64,000 nt of DNA. Source: JARLGU01 sp036504535. GTDB taxonomy: Bacteria; Armatimonadota; Armatimonadia; Armatimonadales; Capsulimonadaceae. The notes under the pieces were generated by a model, which saw nothing but the letters and a program-made list of their open reading frames with translations, did not search any database and was not told the DNA's origin. How positions within the stretch are numbered: position 1 is the stretch's first letter; every line of letters starts with the position of its first letter. Positions 52,646 through 60,988 of the stretch are shown here, piece by piece. The DNA lies in assembly GCA_036504535.1 (NCBI GenBank), contig DASXUY010000024.1:34489-98488 (forward strand). Reading direction: 5' to 3'. The position numbers were made by a program, and so were the translations under genes.

Positions 52646-53323
52646 TCAACGTACCTCCGTCGCGCCGCCGTTAGATGCGGCGTGCGCCGGGCGAATCACT
52701 GGCAGCGGGTCAGTAAGCTCTATGGTGCCGCCAAGCTGCGCCACCTTCTTGCCATCGACCAGAAACTGCACTTGCGTCACATTGGAAAACTGGCCAAGTG
52801 TAGCCCGCACGCTGTTGATAATCGCAGCTTCCACCTTATCGCCGCCCTTAAAGTTGTCCACGAACTCCTGCGACAAATCGACTGTCGCGAGGCCCGACTT
52901 ATCGTCAATCACAACCTTACGCAACTGCGTTCCGGTTGGAATGGGGCTGCGAGGATCGTCGATCAGGTGGTTAATCGCATCTTTAGCTGGCGCGACGCTG
53001 TCGATCGGGATCCGCACGGTTTCGGCGACGAGCCCGTTTTCGTCGGCGTGCCGAAGTTCAGCCTTGCCGTGAGCGTTCCGGTAAATGGTCACCTCTCCGG
53101 TGCTCTTGTGGGTTGTCGGCCCCGTCATATCGCCAGGGATGATCTGTACATCGGGTGGCGGCTGTGCGGGGTTCTCGCCCTCGTCCTTACCGCAGCCGGT
53201 TAGGAGCGGCACGGCAACGAGGAGACAAAGAAGGAGAGTGCAGAGAGTCTGGAAGGAAAAGGAACGCCGCTTTGGAGAGCAGCGTTCCGATAAGCTAGTT
53301 TCGTGCGACGCGATTTGCGACAT
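52646..53323 (-). CDS. GerMN-domain lipoprotein
   Basis: 225 residues. Signal sequence with lipobox LLTGC (Cys44), then a disordered linker and a GerMN domain (EVTIYRNAHGKAELRHADEN, LRKVVIDDKSGLATVDLSQEFVDNF, INSVRATLGQFSNVTQVQFLVDGK). GerM of Bacillus is a lipoprotein needed for spore cortex and germination; in non-spore formers GerMN proteins accompany cell-wall genes. The gene overlaps the end of the amidase (29 nt) and precedes murI by 1 nt, so all three share a transcript. A role in peptidoglycan at the membrane is inferred. Confidence 0.9.
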   Translation of the reverse strand: MSQIASHETSLSERCSPKRRSFSFQTLCTLLLCLLVAVPLLTGCGKDEGENPAQPPPDVQIIPGDMTGPTTHKSTGEVTIYRNAHGKAELRHADENGLVAETVRIPIDSVAPAKDAINHLIDDPRSPIPTGTQLRKVVIDDKSGLATVDLSQEFVDNFKGGDKVEAAIINSVRATLGQFSNVTQVQFLVDGKKVAQLGGTIELTDPLPVIRPAHAASNGGATEVR

Positions 53324-55340
53324 AGTCTTTCACACCCGCGAGGATACTCTTGGCGATGAGATCCTGCGTGTCCGCCTGCTGGAGAGCCTGGGCGTCCGTA
53401 TCGCAATTAATATACCCGCACTCGACAAGAACAGCGGGCGATGCGCTGCGGCGAAGCACGGAAAATCCGACGCCGGGGAAGCGAACAAAGTCCGTCCGCG
53501 TGCCATTCACCGGAATGCCGCAATTCGACTCCTTGAGCCGGGACGCGATATCCGCCGCTATCTCCTTGCACGTCGCCTGATTACCATGGTAGTAAATCGT
53601 CGAGCCCGAGTTGGCGTTGCGCGAGTTGCCGGAGTCGCAGTGGATGCTGATAAACAGATCCGCTCGCTTATCATTGCCAAGCTGTGACCGGTCCGGCAGC
53701 GGGATGAACGTGTCGTCGCTTCGCGTCATCAACACCGTCGCCCCGGCCTCCGTAAATACATCGCGTACTCGCTTAGCAATCTGAAGGTTGAGGTTCTTCT
53801 CCCAAAGCTCACCGCCACCAGGAGCGCCGCCATCCTTGCCGCCATGACCTGCATCGATGATCACCGTCATGCGGTTGATGTCAACGGGGCGCGGCGACGT
53901 TGGCCCAAGCGGAGCCGTTGTCGGCGGTGTCGTGCTCGGAGGCGTCATACCGGGAGGAGTGATTACCGGCGGCGTCGTGCCCGGGGGTAGGTCGCCGATA
54001 GGCATCACAGGATCCGACGGGACCGTCGGCACGGGCGAACTCAGGTCTTCGGCTAATGTCACCGTATAGCGCTGCCCGTTGCCGTCGTCCGTCTTCTCTT
54101 CAGCGATCCTGAAATCAGCCTGACGCGTCAAGTCCAGCACAATACGGCCAAACGTAGTCCGCTTCAAGTTCAATGTGCCCCAGCGAATGCCCTTGATCAC
54201 CGGGTTGGTCACAGCAATCTGTGAGTTCGGCCCGCTAGTCGGCAACGCGAGATCAGCGCCCTGGAGATCAATCGAGAACCGCGCAGGAGAATCCAGCTGT
54301 TCGGTACGCGGCGCCGACGCGAGAGGCTTGCCTTCGGTCGTAATCACAATCGCAGGCTTGTTATCGGGCGTCGTCAAGTAGTCGACCGCCGTGATGCGGA
54401 ACGGCCCCCCGCTCTTCGAAGCTCGCGGCGCCACAGTGGCAGGCTCCGGTGCGACCCGAGCGCTGGCCACGACCACCGGCACAGGAGGCTGCCCGACAGA
54501 CGGCTTGGCGGCTGGCGGCGCGACCGTCGGGAAAGGGCTCGGATCAGACGTTTGCGGCGTGGGCTTAGCGACCGCCAGCGGCGGTGGCGCAGGTGTCGGA
54601 TTTGCCGCCGCAATTTGCGTCGGAGGCGCGGAAATGGGAGCACCGGTCAACGGAATCTGGATGCGCGCGGACTTGTTCCCCGGCCCGAGCGCCAACTTCG
54701 GCAGGTTGCCCATGTCGAGCGCAACACGAACCGTGTTGAACTCCATCTGCTTGGCGCGGATCTGCGAAACGCCATCGGTCTTGATCGGAATGCTTGCCGA
54801 ACCCGGCAACACAGCGCCAAACAGGTCGACGTACGCGCGGTACGGCGACGACAACACACCTGTGCGGTAGTTGATCGGATACGATGTGGCCACGGCTAGC
54901 TTTCCGCCGTCAACCCTCACCACCAGCACCTTGGCACGCAGCGTAAGAGCCCGCGAATCGCCGTCCCACGAGATATCCGCGCCGAGCTGCTTGGCGATAG
55001 GCTGAACAGCCACAATGTAGCGGTCGTTGGAGTACGTGTAGCTGGACGTGAACGTCCGCCCGTCGGTGGATGTGATGCTAACCGTGCGGTCGTCGACTTT
55101 CTTGAACTCAGCGCCAAGCATGTGGACGAAATCGACGGGAGCAAAAACAGTATCGTTATCGCCAACAGTGGGGCTGACCATGAACAGCGCCTCGCGCCCC
55201 TCGACAATAATGTGCGCGGGAGGATCAGACGCCAAAGCGGGACGACCGGTCAACTGTAGGAGTACTGCACCGGCAGCGAGTGTCAGAATCGTGATTACGC
55301 TCAACTTACGCGAGTGAGAATCTGTCCCTCGAAGGGCCAT
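53295..55340 (-). CDS. N-acetylmuramoyl-L-alanine amidase with AMIN domain
   Basis: 681 residues from the ATG at 55340, preceded by AGGAGG with a 7-nt spacer; the longer frame to 55424 is not supported. Signal peptide (LSVITILTLAAGAVLLQL...PALA). Then a copper-amine-oxidase-N-like beta domain (~45-140: VFAPVDFVHMLGAEFKKVDD), a Pro-rich linker, an AMIN domain (GPFRITAVDYLTTPDNKPAIVI, ~residues 315-430), a second Pro/Thr linker and Amidase_3 (VIIDAGHGGKDGGAPG His, NLNLQIAKRV after the Glu, FISIHCDSG His, VLVECGYI Glu). It cleaves the peptide from glycan strands in the periplasm; AMIN targets it to the septum or cell wall. Confidence 0.95.
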   Translation of the reverse strand: MALRGTDSHSRKLSVITILTLAAGAVLLQLTGRPALASDPPAHIIVEGREALFMVSPTVGDNDTVFAPVDFVHMLGAEFKKVDDRTVSITSTDGRTFTSSYTYSNDRYIVAVQPIAKQLGADISWDGDSRALTLRAKVLVVRVDGGKLAVATSYPINYRTGVLSSPYRAYVDLFGAVLPGSASIPIKTDGVSQIRAKQMEFNTVRVALDMGNLPKLALGPGNKSARIQIPLTGAPISAPPTQIAAANPTPAPPPLAVAKPTPQTSDPSPFPTVAPPAAKPSVGQPPVPVVVASARVAPEPATVAPRASKSGGPFRITAVDYLTTPDNKPAIVITTEGKPLASAPRTEQLDSPARFSIDLQGADLALPTSGPNSQIAVTNPVIKGIRWGTLNLKRTTFGRIVLDLTRQADFRIAEEKTDDGNGQRYTVTLAEDLSSPVPTVPSDPVMPIGDLPPGTTPPVITPPGMTPPSTTPPTTAPLGPTSPRPVDINRMTVIIDAGHGGKDGGAPGGGELWEKNLNLQIAKRVRDVFTEAGATVLMTRSDDTFIPLPDRSQLGNDKRADLFISIHCDSGNSRNANSGSTIYYHGNQATCKEIAADIASRLKESNCGIPVNGTRTDFVRFPGVGFSVLRRSASPAVLVECGYINCDTDAQALQQADTQDLIAKSILAGVKDYVANRVARN

Positions 55341-55756
55341 AGAGTGTCCTCCTGGAGGCTTGCGGGAAAAAGGTGGTTCCAAATAAGGCGTCTCGCGGAG
55401 TGCATTGCTCGCAACCGACTCCATGATGACCGTTACCCAAACACTAATGACACCTTAAGTTGGCATGCCCTTCAGCCATTGTAACACAAGTCGGAATCTG
55501 TTAGCAACATTCAACAACGCCAATTACGACTTTTTCCGACAATATATTATTGTTAGATGTCTCACAAATCTTCTCAAGAATCTTTGGAATCGGTATTCTA
55601 GCAGATGAATTGTGAAAAAAGACTCAGATCGCGCGGTCGGCTGGCGGCAGGATTTTAGGCCGTCAGTCTAGAAAGATCGACCCGATTACCACTGATTTTC
55701 GCCCGGCTTACGTCGCCATGATGCGACCGAGACACCACACACAGGAGACTGAACCG
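55341..55756. promoter_or_regulatory. Divergent intergenic region upstream of the amidase operon
   Basis: About 415 bp between the amidase and the secreted protein gene, AT-richer than average at 55480-55620. It holds a perfect inverted repeat ACAATA-tat-TATTGT (55539-55553), which could be an operator or part of a promoter (AATATATTATT). No unambiguous -35/-10 pair. Confidence 0.4.
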
Positions 55757-56803
55757 ATGACCGACATACACAAACTATGCGCGCGCCTGCTGCCGATGGC
55801 CCTGTTGGCCTCCGTAGCCTACATGGTGCCCAGCCCTGCGAACGCCGACGTTCGCTACACGACCGAGATGTCCATGGTCGACGCCTCCGCCAAGGACAAA
55901 ACATCCGGATTCACGATGCGCTCTACCAACTTCTCCAAAGACGGCCGGATCCGCACCGAAACATCCATGGGCGGTGGTGGCTTCAACATGCAGACGGTCA
56001 CCATCACCGACTGTCCGTCGCGCACGCAGTACACCGTAGACCCGATGAACAAGGTCTACACCCGAAAAACCCTCGACAACAACCGCCCCGCCTTTCTCGG
56101 TAACATCGCCGCCATGACCAAGGCCGCGAAGCGCGGCGGATGGCAGCCCAAACAGAAAGCGGGCACCGGTAAAGAGATCATCACCTACTCTATCGAGCAA
56201 CTCGAACCCGAGCGCATCCTCGATATCAACACCAAGCACTACGCCATCAACATGCGCATGCAGTCGTCCGGCTGCCCTGGCGACAGCGACACCACCATGC
56301 GTATCGAATCGTGGGTAGCCGACATCCAGGCCGGCATCAGCTGCCCGCCAAGCGCCGCCAAACCCAGCGACACGGGTGGCACCGATACCGCTGACACCAA
56401 CCCCTGCAAGGTGACCACCGAAATCCACGGCGACACCACCGGAGCGTTCGGAGTCTTCGGCAAAATGCCGCTCCGACAGAAGATATATATGGATGCGAGC
56501 AGCCCCGACAAATACATCCTCATGGACACCCGTGAATACTCGAAGGCATCGCTCGATGTCAGCAACTTCACGATTCCATCCGATTATCGCGAAGTGACCA
56601 GCGACGAATGGGACAAAATCCAGCGCGACTCCATGATGAAGCGATTCTCGATCCCCGGCGCAGGCGGCGGTGACGATAACGACAAACCCAAGTCGAAGCC
56701 GAAAAAGGACGACTCCGAAGACAATGGCGACACTCCTGCTCCGCAGAAGCCCAACAAGCACGTCTTCCCAGGCCTCCCCAACGGCATCAAGCTCCCGTTC
56801 TAG
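55757..56803 (+). CDS. Secreted protein, unrecognised family
   Basis: 348 residues from the ATG at 55757 (AGGAG, 9-nt spacer). Signal peptide MTDIHKLCARLLPMALLASVAYM..., cut near PANA. The mature protein begins with strands DVRYTTEMSMVDASAK and later VYTRKTLDNNRPAF; two pairs of Cys (CPS, CPGD, CPPS, CKVT) suggest disulfides. The C-terminal ~70 residues are acidic and Lys/Asp-rich, disordered, ending KLPF. No family recognised. Its last ~25 bp plus downstream hairpin are duplicated at 56886-56975, suggesting recent local rearrangement. Confidence 0.75.
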   Translation: MTDIHKLCARLLPMALLASVAYMVPSPANADVRYTTEMSMVDASAKDKTSGFTMRSTNFSKDGRIRTETSMGGGGFNMQTVTITDCPSRTQYTVDPMNKVYTRKTLDNNRPAFLGNIAAMTKAAKRGGWQPKQKAGTGKEIITYSIEQLEPERILDINTKHYAINMRMQSSGCPGDSDTTMRIESWVADIQAGISCPPSAAKPSDTGGTDTADTNPCKVTTEIHGDTTGAFGVFGKMPLRQKIYMDASSPDKYILMDTREYSKASLDVSNFTIPSDYREVTSDEWDKIQRDSMMKRFSIPGAGGGDDNDKPKSKPKKDDSEDNGDTPAPQKPNKHVFPGLPNGIKLPF

Positions 56804-56824
56804 ATGCAACGACACCAAATGTAG

Positions 56825-56959
56825 GGGCAGAGCTCGTCTCTGCCCTCCGTGTCTTTCCTGCCATTCTCTGCCCTTCCTGCCCTCGATGCCTCCCCGGCGG
56901 CATCAAGCTCCTGTTCTAGACGACAACAACAGATGTAGGGGCAGAGCTTGTCTCTGCCC
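56825..56959. repeat. Local duplication of gene end plus GGGCAGAG hairpin
   Basis: Two copies of the hairpin (56825-56845 and 56939-56959), each preceded by a copy of the last bases of the upstream gene (GGCATCAAGCTCC...TTCTAGA). A tandem duplication of about 110 bp, diverged at several positions. Confidence 0.7.
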
Positions 56960-57065
56960 TCCGTGCCCTTCCTGCATTCTCTGCTCCTACGTGCCATTCT
57001 CTGCCCCTCCGTGTCCTCGGTGTCACCGACCTTCGCCCGTCCCACCAACACCTGACAAACCAAAT

Positions 57066-57102
57066 CAGCCCGGCGACTCCCCTCAAAGGAGCCGCCGGGC
57101 TG
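57066..57102. terminator. Hairpin between convergent genes
   Basis: CAGCCCGGCGACTCC and GGAGCCGCCGGGCTG pair with one mismatch over 15 positions, 7-nt loop. It lies about 35 bp past the stop of the minus-strand FemAB-like gene; on that strand it is followed by ATTTGGTTTG. A likely bidirectional terminator. Confidence 0.65.
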
Positions 57103-57138
57103 TCCCATATCTCACCGCGCCGCTACCCACCGCAACGC

Positions 57139-58245
57139 TTACTTGCGACCGCGCAGCTTCCGCAGCACCGATTGCGCCGCAGGCTTGGCGTTGTTCCACG
57201 CCCAATACTTCAGCGCGTTGAACGGCAAATCGCGCTCGCCAAGATACTCGATATACTCAGCGGCGAAGCCTTCTTTGAACCGATTGAGCCCCTGCAGATG
57301 GTCTTCCTTCTCAAGCTCGGCTGCGTCCTCGCCCTCCTGGCGCTTCCGAGGCGAAACACCGCGGAAGTCGTAGACCGAACAGCCTTCCGCCTGCGCCCAG
57401 CGGATCATCGCCCACTGCATGGCATAGTTCGGCATCGTGTCGCGGTGCTCGTTCGACGATGCCCCGTACACGTAGCAGCACTTGTCGCCAATCTTGAAGC
57501 ACAGCGCCCCCGACAGGTAGGTATCGCCCAGCTTTGTGAGGAACAGCTTCGCCAGTCCTCGTTCCACTAACGTATCCCAGATACTGTCGTAGTAGCTTTG
57601 CGGGCGAACCGTAAAGCCGTCCCGTTTCGCGGTAATGGCGAGGATCTCGTAAAACGGAGCAATATGCTCACGGGTCGTGTCGCTAACAACCTCGACACCG
57701 AATTTCAACGACTTCCGTATATTCCTGCGACACTGGGCCTTGAATTCGGCGAGCAGTTGGTCCTCACTCTTCCCGGCAATATCCAGCACCATGACGCAAC
57801 GCGGCTGGGTGCCGCCGAAGCCTTGCGGATCCACTCCCGGCGGGTTCACAAATCCCAGCGAATCGAGCGCGGCCACCGCAACCGCATCGTCCGACGGCAC
57901 AGCAGGGTCAATCTTCAGGAACGCCGCACCGTCCGCCTTGGCGCGGGTGCGGATCGCGTCGACAAGCAGTCCCAGCGTCGCGCTGTCAGACCAGTCCGCC
58001 ATCAGCGGCCCGCGCGGCGCATAGTAAAACGGCCCTACCACGGGCAGCACGCGTCGCAGCAAGAGCGCCCCGCCCACAATCTTGTCGCTTTCGTCAACGG
58101 CGGCGAGGCAGAATGACGACCACGCGTTCCCCGCGCTCTTAAGTTCGCCCCACTCGTATGCTTGCAGCACATCTCCGTGCTTGTTCTCGCCTACAAATTC
58201 ATCCCAACGCCCACGGTCGGTTTCTGTCAATTCTATAATATTCAT
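57139..58245 (-). CDS. FemAB-family aminoacyltransferase
   Basis: 368 residues from the ATG at 58245, the usual start of the family (MNIIELTETDRGRWDEFV); a longer frame is unsupported. Two GNAT-like subdomains: first GDVLQAYEWGELKSA...FYYAPRGPLMADW and second CVMVLDIAGKSEDQLLAEFKAQCRRNIRKSLKFGVEVV, with YVYGASSNEHRDTMPNYAMQWAMIRWAQAEGCSVYDFRG at the end, all typical of Fem/lipid II aminoacyltransferases. They add amino acids to the peptidoglycan stem peptide to make interpeptide bridges. It fits with the amidase, GerMN and murI genes nearby. Confidence 0.93.
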   Translation of the reverse strand: MNIIELTETDRGRWDEFVGENKHGDVLQAYEWGELKSAGNAWSSFCLAAVDESDKIVGGALLLRRVLPVVGPFYYAPRGPLMADWSDSATLGLLVDAIRTRAKADGAAFLKIDPAVPSDDAVAVAALDSLGFVNPPGVDPQGFGGTQPRCVMVLDIAGKSEDQLLAEFKAQCRRNIRKSLKFGVEVVSDTTREHIAPFYEILAITAKRDGFTVRPQSYYDSIWDTLVERGLAKLFLTKLGDTYLSGALCFKIGDKCCYVYGASSNEHRDTMPNYAMQWAMIRWAQAEGCSVYDFRGVSPRKRQEGEDAAELEKEDHLQGLNRFKEGFAAEYIEYLGERDLPFNALKYWAWNNAKPAAQSVLRKLRGRK

Positions 58246-58587
58246 GCCCGATAAGTTTACCCTGACTGGCCGCCAAACGCCTCCCAAGGAGGGCAGAACA
58301 ACCACCAACTGCTATCTATCTCAATGTAAACCCGCTACACGGAATATTACCAGGCAGGTAATTTTGCCTGAAAAGGAGATCTTGCCGTAATCATTCTCAA
58401 TAAATAGGTTACAAATGGGTGCTTTGGGGTTTGGTTCGCTACAAATACTGCCAATAATAACTCGTAACAACACCCGTTATATTACGCGGCCGGACTCCGG
58501 AACATCGTCGTCCAGATATGGCAATTGATACTGAGATGGACCATTCTCGGTCGCGGCCCAACCAGCACGAAAGCGCATACCAGAAGC
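58246..58587. other. Intergenic region upstream of the PAS-GGDEF-EAL gene
   Basis: About 340 bp, AT-richer than average around 58330-58470. The frame of the downstream gene continues back to a TTG at 58525 without a ribosome-binding site. No promoter could be assigned with confidence. Confidence 0.35.
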
Positions 58588-60957
58588 ATGTCGCCAATCG
58601 CCCAAAGCGCAAAAGATGATAAAGTTGAAGCGGTGATGCCCGGCGTAAGCTCAGACCGAGTCGAGCGCATCCTTACTACGACACTCATTGTCGCTGCAGT
58701 CGGTGGCGTGCTTGCGTTCAACATCCTATCTCATATCGCAGACACCAACCGCCGAGCCCAGATCTCCATTGAACGAATTGTCGGCCTCACGTTTAAGATG
58801 CGGTCGATCACATCAGACTCCCTGGCAAAGGGCGGCCTCACGGGCGGCGCGCGAAAGCGGCTGGCGGCATTTGAGGAGCAGGCGCAGACTCAAATAGACG
58901 TACTCGACCATTCGGGCGCGTCCGCAGACGATGTGTCAACAATTACTCGCTGCTACGAGGCGTCACGAGCCGCGATTGTCACAGTCACCGACGCGTTAGC
59001 CAAGCGTAATATCGCAAAGGCGAGCTACATCGACTCCACTAAGCTCGCACAGTGCCTCGTTACCCTGAACTCGACGTCACTTGCTATCACGTCAAGCATG
59101 GAGCGCAACGCTGATGTGGCCTACGGCATCGCACTCATCGGATCCGGTATCATCATCGCGATCACAATGCCCATCCTCGTGATACTCTTCCGGCGGTTTG
59201 AATCGCGCCGTCACGAATCCCTGCTTCTTGCCAATGAGCGTCGGTCGCTGCGCCAGAACGAAGCGCGGTTCCACTCGCTGGTCGCCAACGCTACCGACAT
59301 CATCCTGATTCTCGACCGGTTTGGCCTGATCCAGTACGCCAGTCCCGCAACCGACAAAGTTCTCGGCATCCCATCGGCATCCCTTACCGGAACCCGCGTC
59401 TACACGATCATCCACCACGATGATGTCAGTCACGCCCGCAATATTATGGACCAGTCGGCTGGCAGCCCGTCTGTGAACGTGACCGCTGAAATGCGGCTCC
59501 TTCACCAGAACGGTTCATGGCGCCACGCCGAAATCGTGCTTATCAACCAACTCGGCCAACCCGAAGTCGGCGGCATCATTGCCACCATGCGCGATATCAC
59601 CGAGCGCAAGGAATTCGAAGAGCAGCTCACGCACCACGCGTTCCACGACTCGCTCACGGGCCTCCCGAACCGCGCCCTCTTCCTGGACCGCCTCAGCCTC
59701 GGCCTCTCGCGGACAGCCCGTCACGAGCATGCTGTCGGCGTGATGTTCATCGACCTCGATAACTTCAAGGTCGTTAACGACAGCCTCGGCCACCAGGCCG
59801 GCGACCGCATGCTGCTCGAAGTCGCCGACCGCATCAAATCATGCCTCAGGCCCGACGATACCCTGGCGCGACTCGGAGGCGACGAGTTCACTGTACTGCT
59901 CGAGAACGCTTCCGGTACCATTCCGCAGATGGTAGCAGAGCGCATCGTGCGTGTGCTAGAAGAGCCCATCTACGTCGAAGGTCAAGCCTGCTTCACGTCT
60001 GCGAGTATCGGCATCGCGCTCAGCGGAAACAGCGACGATATCCCGCAGTTCCTCTTGCGCGACGCCGACACTGCCATGTACGAAGCGAAGACATCCGGGA
60101 AGGGGCGATACTCGATCTTCCATCGCAGCATGAGCGCGAAAGCCGCCGAGCGTCTGGAATTTGAGGGTGAACTCCGCAAAGCAGTCGACCGCAACGAGGT
60201 TGTCGTGTTCTACCAGCCCATCGTCTCTATGCTCGATGAGCGAATTGTTGGACTGGAATCTCTCATGCGCTGGAAGCACCCGATTCGGGGCATGCTCCCT
60301 CCCGGCAAGTTCATCCCAATCGCCGAAGAGACTGGCACCATCATATCGCTGGGCCAATTCGTGCTCGTAGAAGCGTGCCGCCAGCTTCGCGAATGGCAGG
60401 AAATGTTCCCGTCCGACCCGCGCCTCAAGATGAGCATAAACCTGTCGCCGCGCCAGTTCCAGCACCCGGAAATCGTCGACGATGTCCGGACCGCTATCCG
60501 GCGGTTTGGCCTGAACCCCGCCGACATCAAGCTGGAGATCACTGAAAGCGTAACATTTGCGGACACCGAAAACACCGTCCGAAAGCTCGAACAGCTCAAG
60601 CAAATCGGCGTGCAGCTAGCAATCGACGACTTCTGCACCGGCTACTCGTCGATGAGCTACCTGAAGAGCTTCCCTATCGACACAATCAAAATCGACCGCT
60701 CATTCGTCAGCCGCCTGGGCGACGAGGTAGAAGACGACGCCATCGTCAAAGCCATCATCACCCTCGCCAAAACCATGCGCCTCGACATCACCGGCGAAGG
60801 CATCGAGACCCACGAGCAAATGCGACGCCTACAAGCGCTCGGCTGCGACCACGGCCAAGGCTACCTCTTCTCCAAACCCGGCTCCGCCACCGAAATCACC
60901 GAACTCATCAAGTCACGCTCCATGAGCGACCACCTGGTCGAACTCCGAGCCGCGTAG
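58588..60957 (+). CDS. Membrane-bound PAS-GGDEF-EAL cyclic-di-GMP enzyme
   Basis: 789 residues from the ATG at 58588; a TTG at 58525 and an ATG at 58636 are alternatives. Two membrane segments (LTTTLIVAAVGGVLAF and IALIGSGIIIAITMPILVIL) enclose a ~130-residue periplasmic sensor helix region. Then PAS (FHSLVANATDIILILDRFG...), GGDEF with RLGGDEF and a canonical RxxD inhibitory site five residues before it (RPDDTLARL), and EAL with ESL in place of EAL but keeping the Glu, plus NLSPRQF, DDFCTGYSS, KIDRSF and GEGIE. Both cyclase and phosphodiesterase activity look possible. The stop TAG lies in a hairpin repeat copy. Confidence 0.95.
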   Translation: MSPIAQSAKDDKVEAVMPGVSSDRVERILTTTLIVAAVGGVLAFNILSHIADTNRRAQISIERIVGLTFKMRSITSDSLAKGGLTGGARKRLAAFEEQAQTQIDVLDHSGASADDVSTITRCYEASRAAIVTVTDALAKRNIAKASYIDSTKLAQCLVTLNSTSLAITSSMERNADVAYGIALIGSGIIIAITMPILVILFRRFESRRHESLLLANERRSLRQNEARFHSLVANATDIILILDRFGLIQYASPATDKVLGIPSASLTGTRVYTIIHHDDVSHARNIMDQSAGSPSVNVTAEMRLLHQNGSWRHAEIVLINQLGQPEVGGIIATMRDITERKEFEEQLTHHAFHDSLTGLPNRALFLDRLSLGLSRTARHEHAVGVMFIDLDNFKVVNDSLGHQAGDRMLLEVADRIKSCLRPDDTLARLGGDEFTVLLENASGTIPQMVAERIVRVLEEPIYVEGQACFTSASIGIALSGNSDDIPQFLLRDADTAMYEAKTSGKGRYSIFHRSMSAKAAERLEFEGELRKAVDRNEVVVFYQPIVSMLDERIVGLESLMRWKHPIRGMLPPGKFIPIAEETGTIISLGQFVLVEACRQLREWQEMFPSDPRLKMSINLSPRQFQHPEIVDDVRTAIRRFGLNPADIKLEITESVTFADTENTVRKLEQLKQIGVQLAIDDFCTGYSSMSYLKSFPIDTIKIDRSFVSRLGDEVEDDAIVKAIITLAKTMRLDITGEGIETHEQMRRLQALGCDHGQGYLFSKPGSATEITELIKSRSMSDHLVELRAA

Positions 60958-60980
60958 GGTGCAGAGCTTGTCTCTGCCCT
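60957..60980. repeat. Altered GGGCAGAG hairpin overlapping the GGDEF-EAL stop
   Basis: TAGGGTGCAGAG-cttgt-CTCTGCCC. The TAG stop of the preceding gene is the TAG that begins other copies (TAGGGGCAGAG). One base is inserted in the left arm relative to the other copies. Confidence 0.65.
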
Positions 60981-60988
60981 CTTTCTGA

